Shown here piece by piece: positions 53,976 through 63,253 of a DNA stretch of 64,000 bases. Both the position numbers and the translations under genes were made by a program. Position 1 is the stretch's first letter, and every line of letters begins with the position of its first letter. Below the pieces are notes generated by a model. That model worked only from the letters and a program-made list of their open reading frames with translations, did no database searches and had not been told where the DNA came from. The DNA comes from CAZNPL01 sp964574815 (lineage in GTDB: Bacteria; Planctomycetota; Phycisphaerae; UBA1845), in assembly GCA_964574815.1 (NCBI GenBank), contig CAZNPL010000009.1, positions 93,071 through 157,070 on the forward strand, read 5' to 3'.

Positions 53976-55046
53976 ATGACCGATATGACGTCTCAAACCT
54001 TCGGCATCGAGGATCTTGATTATCGGCTGCCGGCCGAGTTGATCGCTCAGCATCCTTTGGCCGAGCGTGACGTTTCGCGGCTGCTGGTGGTGGATCGCGT
54101 CGCCGGGACTTTCCGGGATGCAACTTTCCGGACGCTGCCCGAGTTGCTTACGGCGGGGAACGTGCTGGTGGTGAATGACACGCGGGTGGTCCCGGCGAAG
54201 TTCTCCGCGCGGCGTTCGACCGGCGGCAGGGTGGCGGGGTTGTTTTTGCGGGAAGCGGGGGATCGATGTTGGGAGGTGCTGTTGACTCGGACGGGGCGGC
54301 TCAGGCATGGGGAGCGGATCCGCCTGGAATCGCTGGAGGGGGATGACGCGCTGGAACTGATGTCACATCAGGGAGGCGGGCGATGGACGGCTCGGCTGTG
54401 TTCGGACGACTCGACGTCGGCCGTGCTCGAGCGGGCCGGTCGCACGCCGCTGCCGCCGTACATTCGCCGTGAGGACGACGACCTGACAGTCGATGCGGCG
54501 GACCGCGAGCGGTACCAGACGGTGTTCGCCGAGCGATGCGGAGCGGTGGCCGCGCCGACCGCATCGCTGCACTTTACCGAAGAGGTATTGAGTCGTCTGG
54601 AGGCGGCCGGGGTGAATCGTGCGTCGCTGACGTTGCACGTGGGGCCGGGCACTTTCGCTCCGATCACGGTCGGGTCCTTGAACGATCACCCGATGCATGA
54701 GGAGTGGTACGAGATCACCGGTGATTCGGCGGCGGCGATCGAAGCGTGCCGTTCGCGCGGCGGGCGGGTGGTGGCCGCCGGGACGACGACGGTTCGCGTA
54801 CTGGAGACGTGCGCTCGAGAGGGGCGGCTTCAGGCTGGGTCGGGATGGACGGATCTGTTCATCAAACCGCCGTTCGAATTCCGAATCGTGGACGTTCTGC
54901 TGACGAACTTTCATCTGCCGCGATCGACGTTATTGGCGCTGGTCATGGCGTTTGCAGGCGCAGAATTAACTCGAGCGGCGTATGCGTATGCGATCGAGCA
55001 GAAGTACCGGTTCTATAGCTACGGCGATGCGATGTTGATCGTCTGA
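53976..55046 (+). CDS. queA: tRNA preQ1 ribosyltransferase-isomerase (queuosine synthesis)
   Basis: 356 residues from an ATG at 53976 (ATG at 53985 also possible). The family motifs are YRLPAELIAQHPLAERDVSRLLVVDR, VLVVNDTRVVPAKF, GRTPLPPYIRRED, YQTVFAERCGAVAAPTASLHF, LTLHVGPGTFAPI and LLTNFHLPRSTLLALV. QueA transfers ribose from S-adenosylmethionine to preQ1 in tRNA to make epoxyqueuosine. No other que genes are near. The gene stands alone between unrelated neighbours. Confidence 0.96.
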   Translation: MTDMTSQTFGIEDLDYRLPAELIAQHPLAERDVSRLLVVDRVAGTFRDATFRTLPELLTAGNVLVVNDTRVVPAKFSARRSTGGRVAGLFLREAGDRCWEVLLTRTGRLRHGERIRLESLEGDDALELMSHQGGGRWTARLCSDDSTSAVLERAGRTPLPPYIRREDDDLTVDAADRERYQTVFAERCGAVAAPTASLHFTEEVLSRLEAAGVNRASLTLHVGPGTFAPITVGSLNDHPMHEEWYEITGDSAAAIEACRSRGGRVVAAGTTTVRVLETCAREGRLQAGSGWTDLFIKPPFEFRIVDVLLTNFHLPRSTLLALVMAFAGAELTRAAYAYAIEQKYRFYSYGDAMLIV

Positions 55047-55304
55047 GCTGCGTCCGCCCTCCGGGCGGACGAACAAGAAGCGGGGGATCAGGTCCAGGGA
55101 CCGACGTTCCCGGCTACGATCGCTCGCTCTCCGGGCGAAGAGGATCCCGGTTCACGCGAGAGCGAATGGAGCGTCGGATGCGACTGCCTCGCCTCGCCAC
55201 CAAGGCGTGCGGTTGTTGCCCGTTCGATCACGGGAATGGAATAACGCACGGGCAAGCTCCGCCGCCGTTGGCGGCTCCGCTGGCCCATGACACCCTGGCG
55301 GCTG

Positions 55305-56300
55305 TTATTTCCAGCAGAGTTTGCGGACGTAGTCGTTGAATTCGGATTCGAAGCGGTCAAAGTCGTCGGTGACGTAGCGGCGGAAGACGGCCTGGCCGAA
55401 GGTGGTTTCGGCCGGGCTGGGGGCGGCGGCGCGGGTGGCCTGGGCGTTGATGCGCAGAGTGTTGTCCCGCAGATCGCGCGCGATCTCGGGAAGCATACCG
55501 GCGTAGTGCAGCCCGGAGTTGTGAAGCAGATACACCATGAGGGCCCAGACCTGGGCGTAGTAAGCGTTGGCCGCCGGTGACTTCATTTCGTCTATGAGTC
55601 GGCCGGCATCCTCGTCGAGGAGTTGACGCAGGGACAGTGCCGTGCCCGATGCGTATGCCTGCCGGAGGTGACTGATGCGAAAGGCGTTACGCTGGGGGAC
55701 GAAATGCGGGCGGCGGCCTCGGAACTGCACGGACTCACAGTAGGTGGCCAGTCCTTCACTGAGCCAGGCGGGCAGCACGTCACCGAAGTGTGCGTGGACA
55801 TACTGATGAAATCCCTCGTGGGCGAGGAGGGCCCACGTGCGGTCCCGGCCGATGTTGTAGGCGACGCAAGTGTTCCCTCCGGTGAAGGCCCCCATGGGGA
55901 TTTTGCGGTAGAGGGAGTAGCGTTCGGGGAAGCGCGTTTTGACAAAGGCGCCCCACTCGTTGCGACGCCCGAAGAAGTAGGTCTGCATCCGCTCGTCGCC
56001 GTCAGCGGTTTCCGGCGCTGCCGGCAGCAGGGATGAGTAGAACAGGTACGTGGTTTCGAGGAATTGCGGGAGGTGTTCGATCAGTTCCGCGTCTTGGCTG
56101 GTCGTGAAGATGTCGAAGTGCTCGGTGATCAGGCGTACGCCGGGGCGGCCCTGAAACTCCCAACTGGCCCGGCTCACTCGAACTTTGCCGGGATCAAAGG
56201 TTTTCGACGGGGTGGCACATCCGGCGAAAGCGAGCGGCAGGCACAACGAGAAAATGATCTGAGGCCGGTGGTGGCAAAGTGGAATCATGGAGCCAATCAT
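55305..56300 (-). CDS. Lipoprotein with a gluzincin-type peptidase motif
   Basis: 331 residues from an ATG at 56300. A signal peptide ends with the lipobox LAFAGC. The peptidase motif HEGFHQYVH in LLAHEGFHQYVH, with a downstream Glu in SEGLATYCES, fits the gluzincin pattern HExxH...E and resembles the planctomycete DUF1570 proteins. It probably acts at the outer surface of the inner or outer membrane. The substrate is unknown. The upstream 56301-56668 contains repeats and no gene. Confidence 0.82.
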   Translation of the reverse strand: MIGSMIPLCHHRPQIIFSLCLPLAFAGCATPSKTFDPGKVRVSRASWEFQGRPGVRLITEHFDIFTTSQDAELIEHLPQFLETTYLFYSSLLPAAPETADGDERMQTYFFGRRNEWGAFVKTRFPERYSLYRKIPMGAFTGGNTCVAYNIGRDRTWALLAHEGFHQYVHAHFGDVLPAWLSEGLATYCESVQFRGRRPHFVPQRNAFRISHLRQAYASGTALSLRQLLDEDAGRLIDEMKSPAANAYYAQVWALMVYLLHNSGLHYAGMLPEIARDLRDNTLRINAQATRAAAPSPAETTFGQAVFRRYVTDDFDRFESEFNDYVRKLCWK

Positions 56301-56668
56301 CTCCTGACTGTGTGGCGGCCGTCGCCGACGGGCGGCGAGTCTACGTTTGGGTTCCTAAGCGGTCAAACCTGGTGAGGAGTACCTCCTTGCCAGTACAGGG
56401 CATGGTTGGATACCATGCCGTAGCCGCGGGCGCACGGGCGGGCGGGTCGCCTGTGATGCTCGAAAGGTTGAAAGAGCACGGGTGGGCAAGCCGCTTGTGG
56501 CACCCAATACTTCCTGTTTACGGAGAGCATGCTCACGCGAGCGTGGGCATGGCACCCATGGCAATTAACACCCATGGCCGCCGACAAGAGGCCGTGGCAG
56601 CCGACGAACGAAGATTCGCTGTGATAGGAGAGTGAGCGCAGCGAGCAACCTGGGGGTGCTTACGCACG
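56301..56668. repeat. Repeat-rich gap before trxB
   Basis: 368 bp with an inverted repeat (gcatgg..ccatgc near 56400-56418), and the dispersed palindromic repeat copy at 56522-56566. No gene is apparent; short open frames have no ribosome site. Confidence 0.5.
56522..56566. repeat. Dispersed palindromic repeat, copy B
   Basis: ggagagcatgctcacgcgag then cgtgggcatggcacccatgg. Related to 63886-63925 and 40545-40583. The core gctcacgc/gcgtgggc can fold into a hairpin. Confidence 0.65.
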
Positions 56669-57703
56669 ATGTCTAAGAATTCGAAAGTGGAAAATGTCGT
56701 CATCATCGGCTCGGGGCCGGCGGGGTGGACCGCGGCGATCTATGCGGCGCGGGCGAACCTCGATCCTCTTGTGTTTGCGGGGCGGGCCAAGTCGGTTCCC
56801 TCGCTGGTGCTTCCGGGCGGGCAGCTCATGCAGACGACCGACGTGGAGAACTATCCCGGTTTTCCGCAGGGGATCACCGGGCCGGAGATGATGGCGGCGT
56901 TCGAGCGTCAGGCGCTGCGCTTCGATACGCGGGTGATGACCGACTCCGGCGAGCCGCCCAATCTCGATGACGAGGGGCATCTCTACCAGTACCAGGACGT
57001 GGCGAAGGTGGATTTTTCGACGCGGCCATTCAAGGTCGTCAGCGACCGCGATCAGGAGGTGCAGGCACACGCGGTGATCATCGCGACGGGCGCGACGGCG
57101 AACTGGCTGGGGCTGGAGAACGAGCAGCGGCTGGCGCGGATCGGCGGCGGGGTGAGCGCGTGTGCGGTCTGCGACGGGGCTTTACCGATTTTCCGTAATC
57201 AGCCGCTGGTTGTCGTAGGCGGGGGCGACTCGGCGATGGAGGAGGCGAGCTATCTGGCGAAGTTCGGCAGCAAGGTCTACATCGTGCACCGGCGTAACGA
57301 GTTCCGGGCCTCGAAGATCATGCAGCAGCGTGCGCTGGAAAACCCCAAGATCGAGGTGGTCTGGGATACGGTGGTCACCGATATTCTGGGCGAGGAGAAG
57401 GTGACGGCGGTGGCGTTGAAGAACGTCAAGACGGGGGAGGAGTCGACGCTGGAGTGCAAGGGATTCTTTGCGGCGATCGGACACACGCCGGCGACCGAGT
57501 TCGTCCGAGGCCAGCTCGATGTGGACGACAAGGGTTACATCGTTCTGAAGGACCCGTATCGCTCATTTACGAGCGTGGAGGGGGTTTTTGCGGCCGGGGA
57601 CGTGGTCGATTCGGTGTACCGGCAGGCGGTGACGGCGGCGGGGATGGGCTGCCGGGCGGCGATCGACGCGGAGCGCTGGCTGGCGGAGCAGGGGATCGAA
57701 TAG
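56669..57703 (+). CDS. trxB: Thioredoxin reductase-like flavoprotein
   Basis: 344 residues from an ATG at 56669. FAD-binding IIGSGPAGWTAAIYAARANL and NADPH-binding VVGGGDSAMEEASYL are present, as is the C-terminal GVFAAGDVVDSVYRQAVTAAGMG. The redox-active Cys pair appears as CAVCDG, where most bacterial enzymes have CATCDG, so the active site is intact but varies by one residue. It should reduce TrxA (51696-52034). The protein is about 30 residues longer than E. coli TrxB owing to a loop near 95-115. Confidence 0.93.
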   Translation: MSKNSKVENVVIIGSGPAGWTAAIYAARANLDPLVFAGRAKSVPSLVLPGGQLMQTTDVENYPGFPQGITGPEMMAAFERQALRFDTRVMTDSGEPPNLDDEGHLYQYQDVAKVDFSTRPFKVVSDRDQEVQAHAVIIATGATANWLGLENEQRLARIGGGVSACAVCDGALPIFRNQPLVVVGGGDSAMEEASYLAKFGSKVYIVHRRNEFRASKIMQQRALENPKIEVVWDTVVTDILGEEKVTAVALKNVKTGEESTLECKGFFAAIGHTPATEFVRGQLDVDDKGYIVLKDPYRSFTSVEGVFAAGDVVDSVYRQAVTAAGMGCRAAIDAERWLAEQGIE

Positions 57704-57806
57704 AGGCGTCGACGGGGAATTTTGCTGCGTATAATGTGCTGATAGGTGAACGTCGAGTTCGGGATGCCCATTTCAAACATCCGGCCCTGCAGAACGGAGA
57801 ATCGCG

Positions 57807-58247
57807 ATGCCCACGGTCAAGGACATACTGAGTAAGAAACAGCAACAGCAGGTGGTCGCTACGAGCGAGGACGCGACGGTTCGTGAGGCGGCGGCGCTGA
57901 TGAATCAGCACAGGATCGGCGCATTGGTTGTGGCCCGCGGCGAGACGGTCGTGGGGATTTTCTCGGAGCGGGACATCCTTTGTCGCGTTGTGGCCGAGGG
58001 GAAGGACCCGGCGACAACGCCGGTCAAAGAGGTCATGACGACGCCGGTGGCGTGCGCTCATCCGGAGAGCAAGGTGAGCGAGGTTCGTAGCGTGATGACG
58101 ATGAAGCGCATCCGGCATATGCCGGTGGTGGATGAGCGGCGCATGGTGGGAATGATCTCGTCGGGCGACATCATGGCGATGGAGAATCAGCACAAGCAGG
58201 AGACGATCGAGTACCTGCACGAGTATATGCTGCAGGGGACTCGGTGA
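57807..58247 (+). CDS. Two-CBS-domain protein
   Basis: 146 residues from an ATG at 57807 with GGAGA upstream. Two CBS domains are seen, at about 8-68 and 72-132 (for example DATVREAAALMNQHRIGALVV and SKVSEVRSVMTMKRIRHMPVVD). They usually bind adenine nucleotides such as AMP or ATP and serve as energy sensors. The GIFSERDILCRVV motif is typical of stand-alone CBS proteins. It follows trxB by about 100 bp, but there is no evident functional link. Confidence 0.92.
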   Translation: MPTVKDILSKKQQQQVVATSEDATVREAAALMNQHRIGALVVARGETVVGIFSERDILCRVVAEGKDPATTPVKEVMTTPVACAHPESKVSEVRSVMTMKRIRHMPVVDERRMVGMISSGDIMAMENQHKQETIEYLHEYMLQGTR

Positions 58248-58322
58248 GTTCGCGAATTTGGAGTCCCGCTGACAAGGGAGTCCGTCGGCTGGCCTCTCTG
58301 CTGCGGTTCAAGGTAGAGTGAA

Positions 58323-59054
58323 TCACCCGATCCAAACAAACCAGTGCGGCGCCAGCCTGCGCGGGTGGCCTGGGCGATCCGTCGCACGGTACACGATCCC
58401 AACTTCATCGAATCCCACCCAGGCGGTTTCGAACAACACGGTGCCGTCTGGGAAGTGTCGTATGGCCTTGACCCGAAACAGCCCGATCTGACGTTCGCGC
58501 CTATCCCCCCTTGTATTGGCAGCCTGGACCTCCTGAAGCACTCGTTCGAGAGCAGGACGACTGTAGTGAAAGCGAGCGCGCAAGGGCCAGTTTGACAACT
58601 TTACTGAGGCGACCACCGCGATGCACACGGGCAAAACAAGCCATCGCCAATGGCGGCCTTTCTCATGTTGCACGTCCCGAATTTGGTTCTCCGAGCGGGC
58701 CTTGATGATGGCGTGGATACGCTTTGCGTAATCGCACAGAAAGTATGCCGCTGATATGAGAATGACCGGCGCCAGGACTATCAGGGGGAAACCGCCGCCC
58801 GTCGCAGCCAGTCCACCGGGGTATGATGCGGCGTAGACGTAGTACAGAATACACGCGAGCAACAGGAGCAATTGGATGACCGGGGGTGGTTTGGCCCATC
58901 GGTGCCAGCTTCGGGATCTGGCGGGGTGATCGTAGGTTCTTGGGTTTCCGGGGTCGAACGGGCGGCCGCATTCGGGGCAGACGTTGGCAGGCAGGCCCCG
59001 AAGGGGGTAGCCGCAGCTGATGCAACTTCGTTCGTCGCTCGGTCGCTCGCTCAC
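58323..59054 (-). CDS. Zinc-ribbon membrane protein
   Basis: 243 residues from a GTG at 59054; the ribosome site is weak. The N-terminus has a zinc ribbon CISCGYPLRGLPANVCPECGRPFD, then three helices: VIQLLLLLACILYYVYAASYPG, FPLIVLAPVILISAAYFLCDYA and WLVLPVCIAVVASVKLS. The C-terminal part is soluble (VKAIRHFPDGTVLFETAWVG). This is the same ribbon found in the genes at 10195, 35915 and 43154, here placed at the front instead of the back. The function is unknown. Confidence 0.8.
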   Translation of the reverse strand: MSERPSDERSCISCGYPLRGLPANVCPECGRPFDPGNPRTYDHPARSRSWHRWAKPPPVIQLLLLLACILYYVYAASYPGGLAATGGGFPLIVLAPVILISAAYFLCDYAKRIHAIIKARSENQIRDVQHEKGRHWRWLVLPVCIAVVASVKLSNWPLRARFHYSRPALERVLQEVQAANTRGDRRERQIGLFRVKAIRHFPDGTVLFETAWVGFDEVGIVYRATDRPGHPRRLAPHWFVWIG

Positions 59055-59186
59055 ATCTTTATTATTCCACGGCGCGGTTTGCTCGAAAAGCGCTCGGCCG
59101 CAGCTTGGACGATCGTGGCTGATCGTGTAGATTGCGCAGGCGTCGTGACATTTCTCTCGCAGGCTCAAGTGCAGGAAGGAAGAGAC

Positions 59187-60530
59187 ATGTTCGCGGTTCA
59201 AATCGTTTCGGTTTTCGTTCTGGGGCAAATTCCGGTGCCGGAGTGGCCTCCGATGCCGGATTTCGAGACGCCTGTCGATTACGTCGGGTGGTACGAGCAG
59301 GCGAAGCGCGAGGCGATCGAGAGTGATCCGAAGGTCTGTTCGCTTCACGAGGAGATTCGTGACTCGCTGCTCCAGTCGGCCGGCGGGGATGCGGAAGACT
59401 TCGGATTCGGTGGGTTTCTGCATGACGAGGAGAAGCCGAAGGACCTTCGGGACGGCCCGTGGGAGCCGGCGGAGCATCCGGCATGGGAGGCTTCGTATCA
59501 ACGGAACAAGGCTGTCCTGGGGCGATTCAAGCAGGCCGTGCTCGAGGGGGCGTGCAACTTTCCGCTCAGCTTCGAGGAAAGCGGGAATCAAGACCTGCGG
59601 TTGCTCGTGAGCGCTACGCTCCCGCATTTGAAGTACATGCGGTCGTGCGCGAAGGGGCTGGTCGAGGGGGCCTGGCGGGCCGAGGGAGGCCGCGTCGATC
59701 CGGCCGTCGTGATCGAGGCCTGCGAAGTGGCGCTGCGGGCGGCGGATCAGGTCGATCGTGGTCTTTACCTCATTCCGCACCTGACGGCGATTTCGATGCG
59801 AGCGCTCGCGTACCGGCAACTTCGCGAGGCGTTGCGGTTGGAGGTGTTTTCCGCGGAGGATCGCACTGCGGCGATCAAAATGCTGGAGGAGGCCGACCGC
59901 GAGCCGGCTCCGTTTGCCCGGTTTTTGCGCGGCGAATGCGCCGCACATCTCGACTTTGTTCAATATGCGGCTGATTCGACGCGGCCGATGATCAATTCAG
60001 TCGGGCTGAGCAACATAACCAAGGCGATTCGGCTGGGCCTGGACGATCCGGCGAAGACAGCCGAGTTGATCCGGGAGTATTATGAGGCGATTGAAAAGTT
60101 TGCAAAGGACGAAAGGCCGACATCGGCTGTGCGGGAGATGAATCGGGCCGAAGAGCGTTTGGATGAGAATCTCGTGACTGGGACGCTTTTGCCGGCCGTG
60201 TCAGGGGCTTATGCATTTCACGTCCAAGCGACATGTGAAAGTCGAGCTGTGCGTTTGCTTTACGAGGTCTTCGTTTATCGCGATGCGCACGGTGCTTGGC
60301 CTGAGCGGTTGCAAGACCTGCCGCGTGATGTCGTCAAGCGATGCGGCACCGACCCGTGGAGCGAGGAGCGCTTCAAGTATCGGCTGGTCGACGGCGAGCC
60401 TCTCCTCTACAGCGTCGCAGTCAACGGTAAGGATGACGGGTGTGAACACGATCTGCGCTGGGGTCGCAGGCGCGGTGGTCGCTTCGCCGACACGGATTAT
60501 GTGTTCTGGCCGCCGCAGAGGGAGAAGTGA
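59187..60530 (+). CDS. Hypothetical exported protein with pseudopilin-like C-terminus
   Basis: 447 residues from an ATG at 59187 with AAGGAAG upstream. A short hydrophobic start (FAVQIVSVFVLGQ) may be a signal peptide. The body is helical and acidic with no known family (YVGWYEQAKREAIESDP, LDEN). The last 80 residues resemble C-terminal regions of G-type pseudopilin-related proteins: YRDAHGAWPERLQDLP, DPWSEERFKYRLVDGEPLLYSV and GKDDGC. Such tails recur in planctomycete exported proteins. It is divergent from the zinc-ribbon gene at 58323-59054. Confidence 0.7.
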   Translation: MFAVQIVSVFVLGQIPVPEWPPMPDFETPVDYVGWYEQAKREAIESDPKVCSLHEEIRDSLLQSAGGDAEDFGFGGFLHDEEKPKDLRDGPWEPAEHPAWEASYQRNKAVLGRFKQAVLEGACNFPLSFEESGNQDLRLLVSATLPHLKYMRSCAKGLVEGAWRAEGGRVDPAVVIEACEVALRAADQVDRGLYLIPHLTAISMRALAYRQLREALRLEVFSAEDRTAAIKMLEEADREPAPFARFLRGECAAHLDFVQYAADSTRPMINSVGLSNITKAIRLGLDDPAKTAELIREYYEAIEKFAKDERPTSAVREMNRAEERLDENLVTGTLLPAVSGAYAFHVQATCESRAVRLLYEVFVYRDAHGAWPERLQDLPRDVVKRCGTDPWSEERFKYRLVDGEPLLYSVAVNGKDDGCEHDLRWGRRRGGRFADTDYVFWPPQREK

Positions 60531-60556
60531 CGTATTGGGCCGGGGGCTTCGCTCGC

Positions 60557-62056
60557 CTACAGGTTGCCGAACAGGTCCTGGAATCTGCCGAAGTCGGCCA
60601 GCGTTATGTTGCAGTCGTTGCCGTCGAAGTAGAAGGCTTCGCAGCCGGACGCGGCGGAATCTTTCACGCAGTTGATGAAGGATGCGAAGTCTTCGAGGTT
60701 GATGAGCCGATCGCAGTTGAAATCGCCGGCGCCGAATTCGTAGGCGCCCATGTCGGCGGTCCCGCAGAGGACGCGCGGCATGTTGTCCAGATCGGTGTCG
60801 CGGCATGCGAAGGTCACGTTGGAGCAGCCCGGGTCCAGCGCGGGCGATGCCGGCAGCACGCGCAGGTCGTCGTCGAGCGTGCCGGGATCAGCGTCGGGGC
60901 CGTCGGATGAACGAAATATCGGATCGCCGGTCAGGTTCGTGGCCCCGTCCCAGACCAGGCTGCTTCCGGCGTCGGCGTCCACGCCCGCGACGCCGCCTTC
61001 CACGATGCTGCACCGGACGAGTGTGGAGGATGAGTTCCTGATCGCGATCCCGTCGACGGCCGACCCGAAGTTGCCCCAGAGAATGCAGCCGTCCAGTTCC
61101 GGGCCGCTGGAGTTGGTGTTGTACATGGCGCCGCCGCGAAAGGCGGTGCTGTTGTTGGCGAGCGTGCAGTTGAACAGGTCGGGACTGCTTGCATCATTGT
61201 AAATCGCACCGCCGTTCGCCGGCCCCAGGATCGTGAAGTTTCCGCTGAAGATGCAGTTATGCATCTGGGGATGGCTGCCGTCCTGATTGCGCATACCGCC
61301 GCCCGATCGGCTCCCCTCGTTTCCCAAGAAACGGCAGTTGATGAGAATCGGGCTGCTTCCGTCGCGGTTGTACATGCCGCCGCCGTAGTCGGCCACGTTC
61401 TCAAGGAATGTCACGTTGATCAGCGCTGGGCTGCTGAAGTTGACGTTGTACATTCCGCCGCCGTCGAAGTCGGCCACGTTGCGGACGAACTTGCAGTTTC
61501 CCACGGTCGGGCTGCCGCCGTCATTGATCATACCGCCGCCGGCATCGAGAAACTCGCCGTCGGCGTTTCCGCCGGTGACGGTGAAACCGTCGAGGATCGC
61601 GCTCTGCCCGGTACCGCTGCCGACCACGACGTTGAAGCTGTTGTCGGAGATGTTCGTGAAGCCGGGGCCGTCATCGCCGTTCAGGTCGCCGCTGAGCGTC
61701 GTCTCGTATTGGTGAATGTTGCGGGCGTTCGGCGAGGGCGCGTTGCACCCGGCATATCCGCCCAGCACGGCGACGCCGTCGAACAGCTCGAAGGCGGCTG
61801 CCGGATCGCCGCCCGGGGCGTCGGGCCGGTACGTACCCGCGGCCACGCGGATCTCGGCGATTGCGCCGCCCGAGGAGCGTGCCGCCGACAGGGCCTGTTG
61901 GAGATCGGTGTACGCCTGGCACCAAGTCGTGCCGTCGTGCGGCGGGCCGGCTGTGGTTGAGTCCACGTAGATCACGGTGTCTCCCGCGGCCGTTATCGCC
62001 GGGCTGTTCAGAACGAGCGCGGAGACGCCGGCAAGGGTCAGCATTATGCGTCGCAT
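60557..62056 (-). CDS. Secreted parallel beta-helix protein with dockerin-like tail
   Basis: 499 residues from an ATG at 62056 with GGAG six bases upstream. A signal peptide ends around SPAITAAGD (residue 25). Residues about 30-120 form a start domain with YVDSTTAG and DLQQALSAAR, seen in probable outer membrane/Pmp-like proteins. Then a run of beta-helix rungs with GGGMYNxxxSSPxLxN repeats (eight or more) is visible. The C-terminus has CDRLINLEDFASFINCV and DCNITLADFGRFQDLF, a dockerin-like pair. Probably a surface or secreted adhesin-like protein; no enzymatic motif is seen. Confidence 0.85.
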   Translation of the reverse strand: MRRIMLTLAGVSALVLNSPAITAAGDTVIYVDSTTAGPPHDGTTWCQAYTDLQQALSAARSSGGAIAEIRVAAGTYRPDAPGGDPAAAFELFDGVAVLGGYAGCNAPSPNARNIHQYETTLSGDLNGDDGPGFTNISDNSFNVVVGSGTGQSAILDGFTVTGGNADGEFLDAGGGMINDGGSPTVGNCKFVRNVADFDGGGMYNVNFSSPALINVTFLENVADYGGGMYNRDGSSPILINCRFLGNEGSRSGGGMRNQDGSHPQMHNCIFSGNFTILGPANGGAIYNDASSPDLFNCTLANNSTAFRGGAMYNTNSSGPELDGCILWGNFGSAVDGIAIRNSSSTLVRCSIVEGGVAGVDADAGSSLVWDGATNLTGDPIFRSSDGPDADPGTLDDDLRVLPASPALDPGCSNVTFACRDTDLDNMPRVLCGTADMGAYEFGAGDFNCDRLINLEDFASFINCVKDSAASGCEAFYFDGNDCNITLADFGRFQDLFGNL

Positions 62057-62447
62057 CCTCTTCTCCTCCGGTGAAGTGTCGATCGGGCGCGCTTGGCGAT
62101 TCAAGTTCGCGGCGCGCCGGTGTGAAGAAGTTACCGAATCGCACTTATCCGGTCAACCGTGGGGCTTGTGCGGCGGTCGAGGTCACTGCTCAAGAGGTCA
62201 GTCGTCCCTCCGGGACTCCAATGCTATTCGAGTTCCAGTGTCCCAGCGATAAATCGCTGGGCTATTCTCGTGGCGTCCCTACGGGGCGCAGATGAACGCG
62301 TGCGTGCTTAAGGGCCGTGGCACACGTGTGCTCTTCGCCGGCTGATCGAGCAGCCACTGCTCAAGAGCGCACCTTTTACGGCTCAGTCGTACAGTCATGG
62401 GCGCAATTGCACGCTTAGGGACGCGGTGGCACGGTTGGGTTGGTGGT
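62057..62447. other. Intergenic stretch with a perfect hairpin
   Basis: 391 bp between the beta-helix gene and the tetR stop. It contains the 9-bp hairpin at 62242-62261 and its flank ctattctcgtggcgtcccta. Nothing else recognised. Confidence 0.5.
62242..62261. repeat. Perfect 9-bp hairpin
   Basis: cccagcgat-aa-atcgctggg. The flanking text with a second half-palindrome (gtccctacggggc) is the kind of dispersed intergenic unit seen in many planctomycete and other genomes. No T-run follows. Confidence 0.65.
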
Positions 62448-63032
62448 TCACTGCTCTTGGGGTAAGTGGTGGTCGATCAGCAGGCGGACGACCCGGCGGG
62501 CGATGTTGGCGGTTTCGGGGTTGCCGGTGACCTGTTGAGTGACGTAGGCGCCTTCCATCAGTAAAGACATCTCTTCGGCGAAGGCGGCGGGCTCGGCGAT
62601 ACCGGCGTACCCGGCAAGTTCGCGGATGATCGCTTCCATGTCGCGCTTGTGGGCCATGGCCGCCTGATGGGCGGGATCGTGATGTTGCGGGAACTGGACG
62701 GCGACGTTGATGAAGAAACATCCGTTGTAGTCCTGGGCGGCGAAGAGGACGGCCAGGGCATCAGGCACGGCCTCAAGCTGGCCTCGCGGCGAGTCGCCCC
62801 CATGGGTGCGGAGCATCTGGCGGAAGGTGTCCTGCCACCAGCGGTCGTGCCAGCCGAGGACTTCGCGGACGAGGTCGTCCTTGCTTTCGAAGTGGTTGTA
62901 GAAGGTGGTCTTGGTGACGCCGACCCTGGCGAGGATGGCGTCCAGGCCCACGGCATGAAAGCCGGAGGCGTAGAACATGTCGTGCGCCGTCCGGATGATG
63001 CGATCTCGTGCCGTCTCGCGCGTTGTTCGCAT
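62448..63032 (-). CDS. TetR-family transcriptional regulator
   Basis: 194 residues from an ATG at 63032 with GGGAG upstream. The N-terminal helix-turn-helix is typical: ARDRIIRTAHDMFYASGFHAVGLDAILARVGVTKTTFYNHFESKDDLV. The ligand domain is not diagnostic. It is divergent from the OsmC-family gene, and palindromes in the shared gap suggest it controls that gene and itself. OsmC partners with TetR-type regulators of peroxide or electrophile stress in several bacteria; the inducer here is unknown. Confidence 0.93.
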   Translation of the reverse strand: MRTTRETARDRIIRTAHDMFYASGFHAVGLDAILARVGVTKTTFYNHFESKDDLVREVLGWHDRWWQDTFRQMLRTHGGDSPRGQLEAVPDALAVLFAAQDYNGCFFINVAVQFPQHHDPAHQAAMAHKRDMEAIIRELAGYAGIAEPAAFAEEMSLLMEGAYVTQQVTGNPETANIARRVVRLLIDHHLPQEQ

Positions 63033-63072
63033 AGGCACTCCCTCCCGGCCACAGGGTGGTCCGCGTTTCGAT

Positions 63073-63124
63073 TCAAGTCTTTCCGAACTTGACTGCAAGT
63101 CAACCCAAACGTGACCGGCAGTCA
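63073..63124. promoter_or_regulatory. Overlapping palindromes in the tetR-osmC gap (candidate operator)
   Basis: Three inverted repeats: tcaagt-n8-acttga (63073-63092), ttgact-gca-agtcaa (63089-63103) and tgac-cggca-gtca (63112-63124). Their spacing and symmetry are typical of TetR operators, and they lie between the two divergent start codons. Binding is inferred. Confidence 0.5.
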
Positions 63125-63253
63125 ATTGGTTTCGGCCCGTTCGCAGCGCATAGTGTCTGGTGTGGAGGCAAGGATGTCCATCGGGCCGGACACCCGCCAG
63201 CCGATCAATCGAACCAGAACAAGAAAACGGGCCCAAATCCGAGGAGAAGAATG

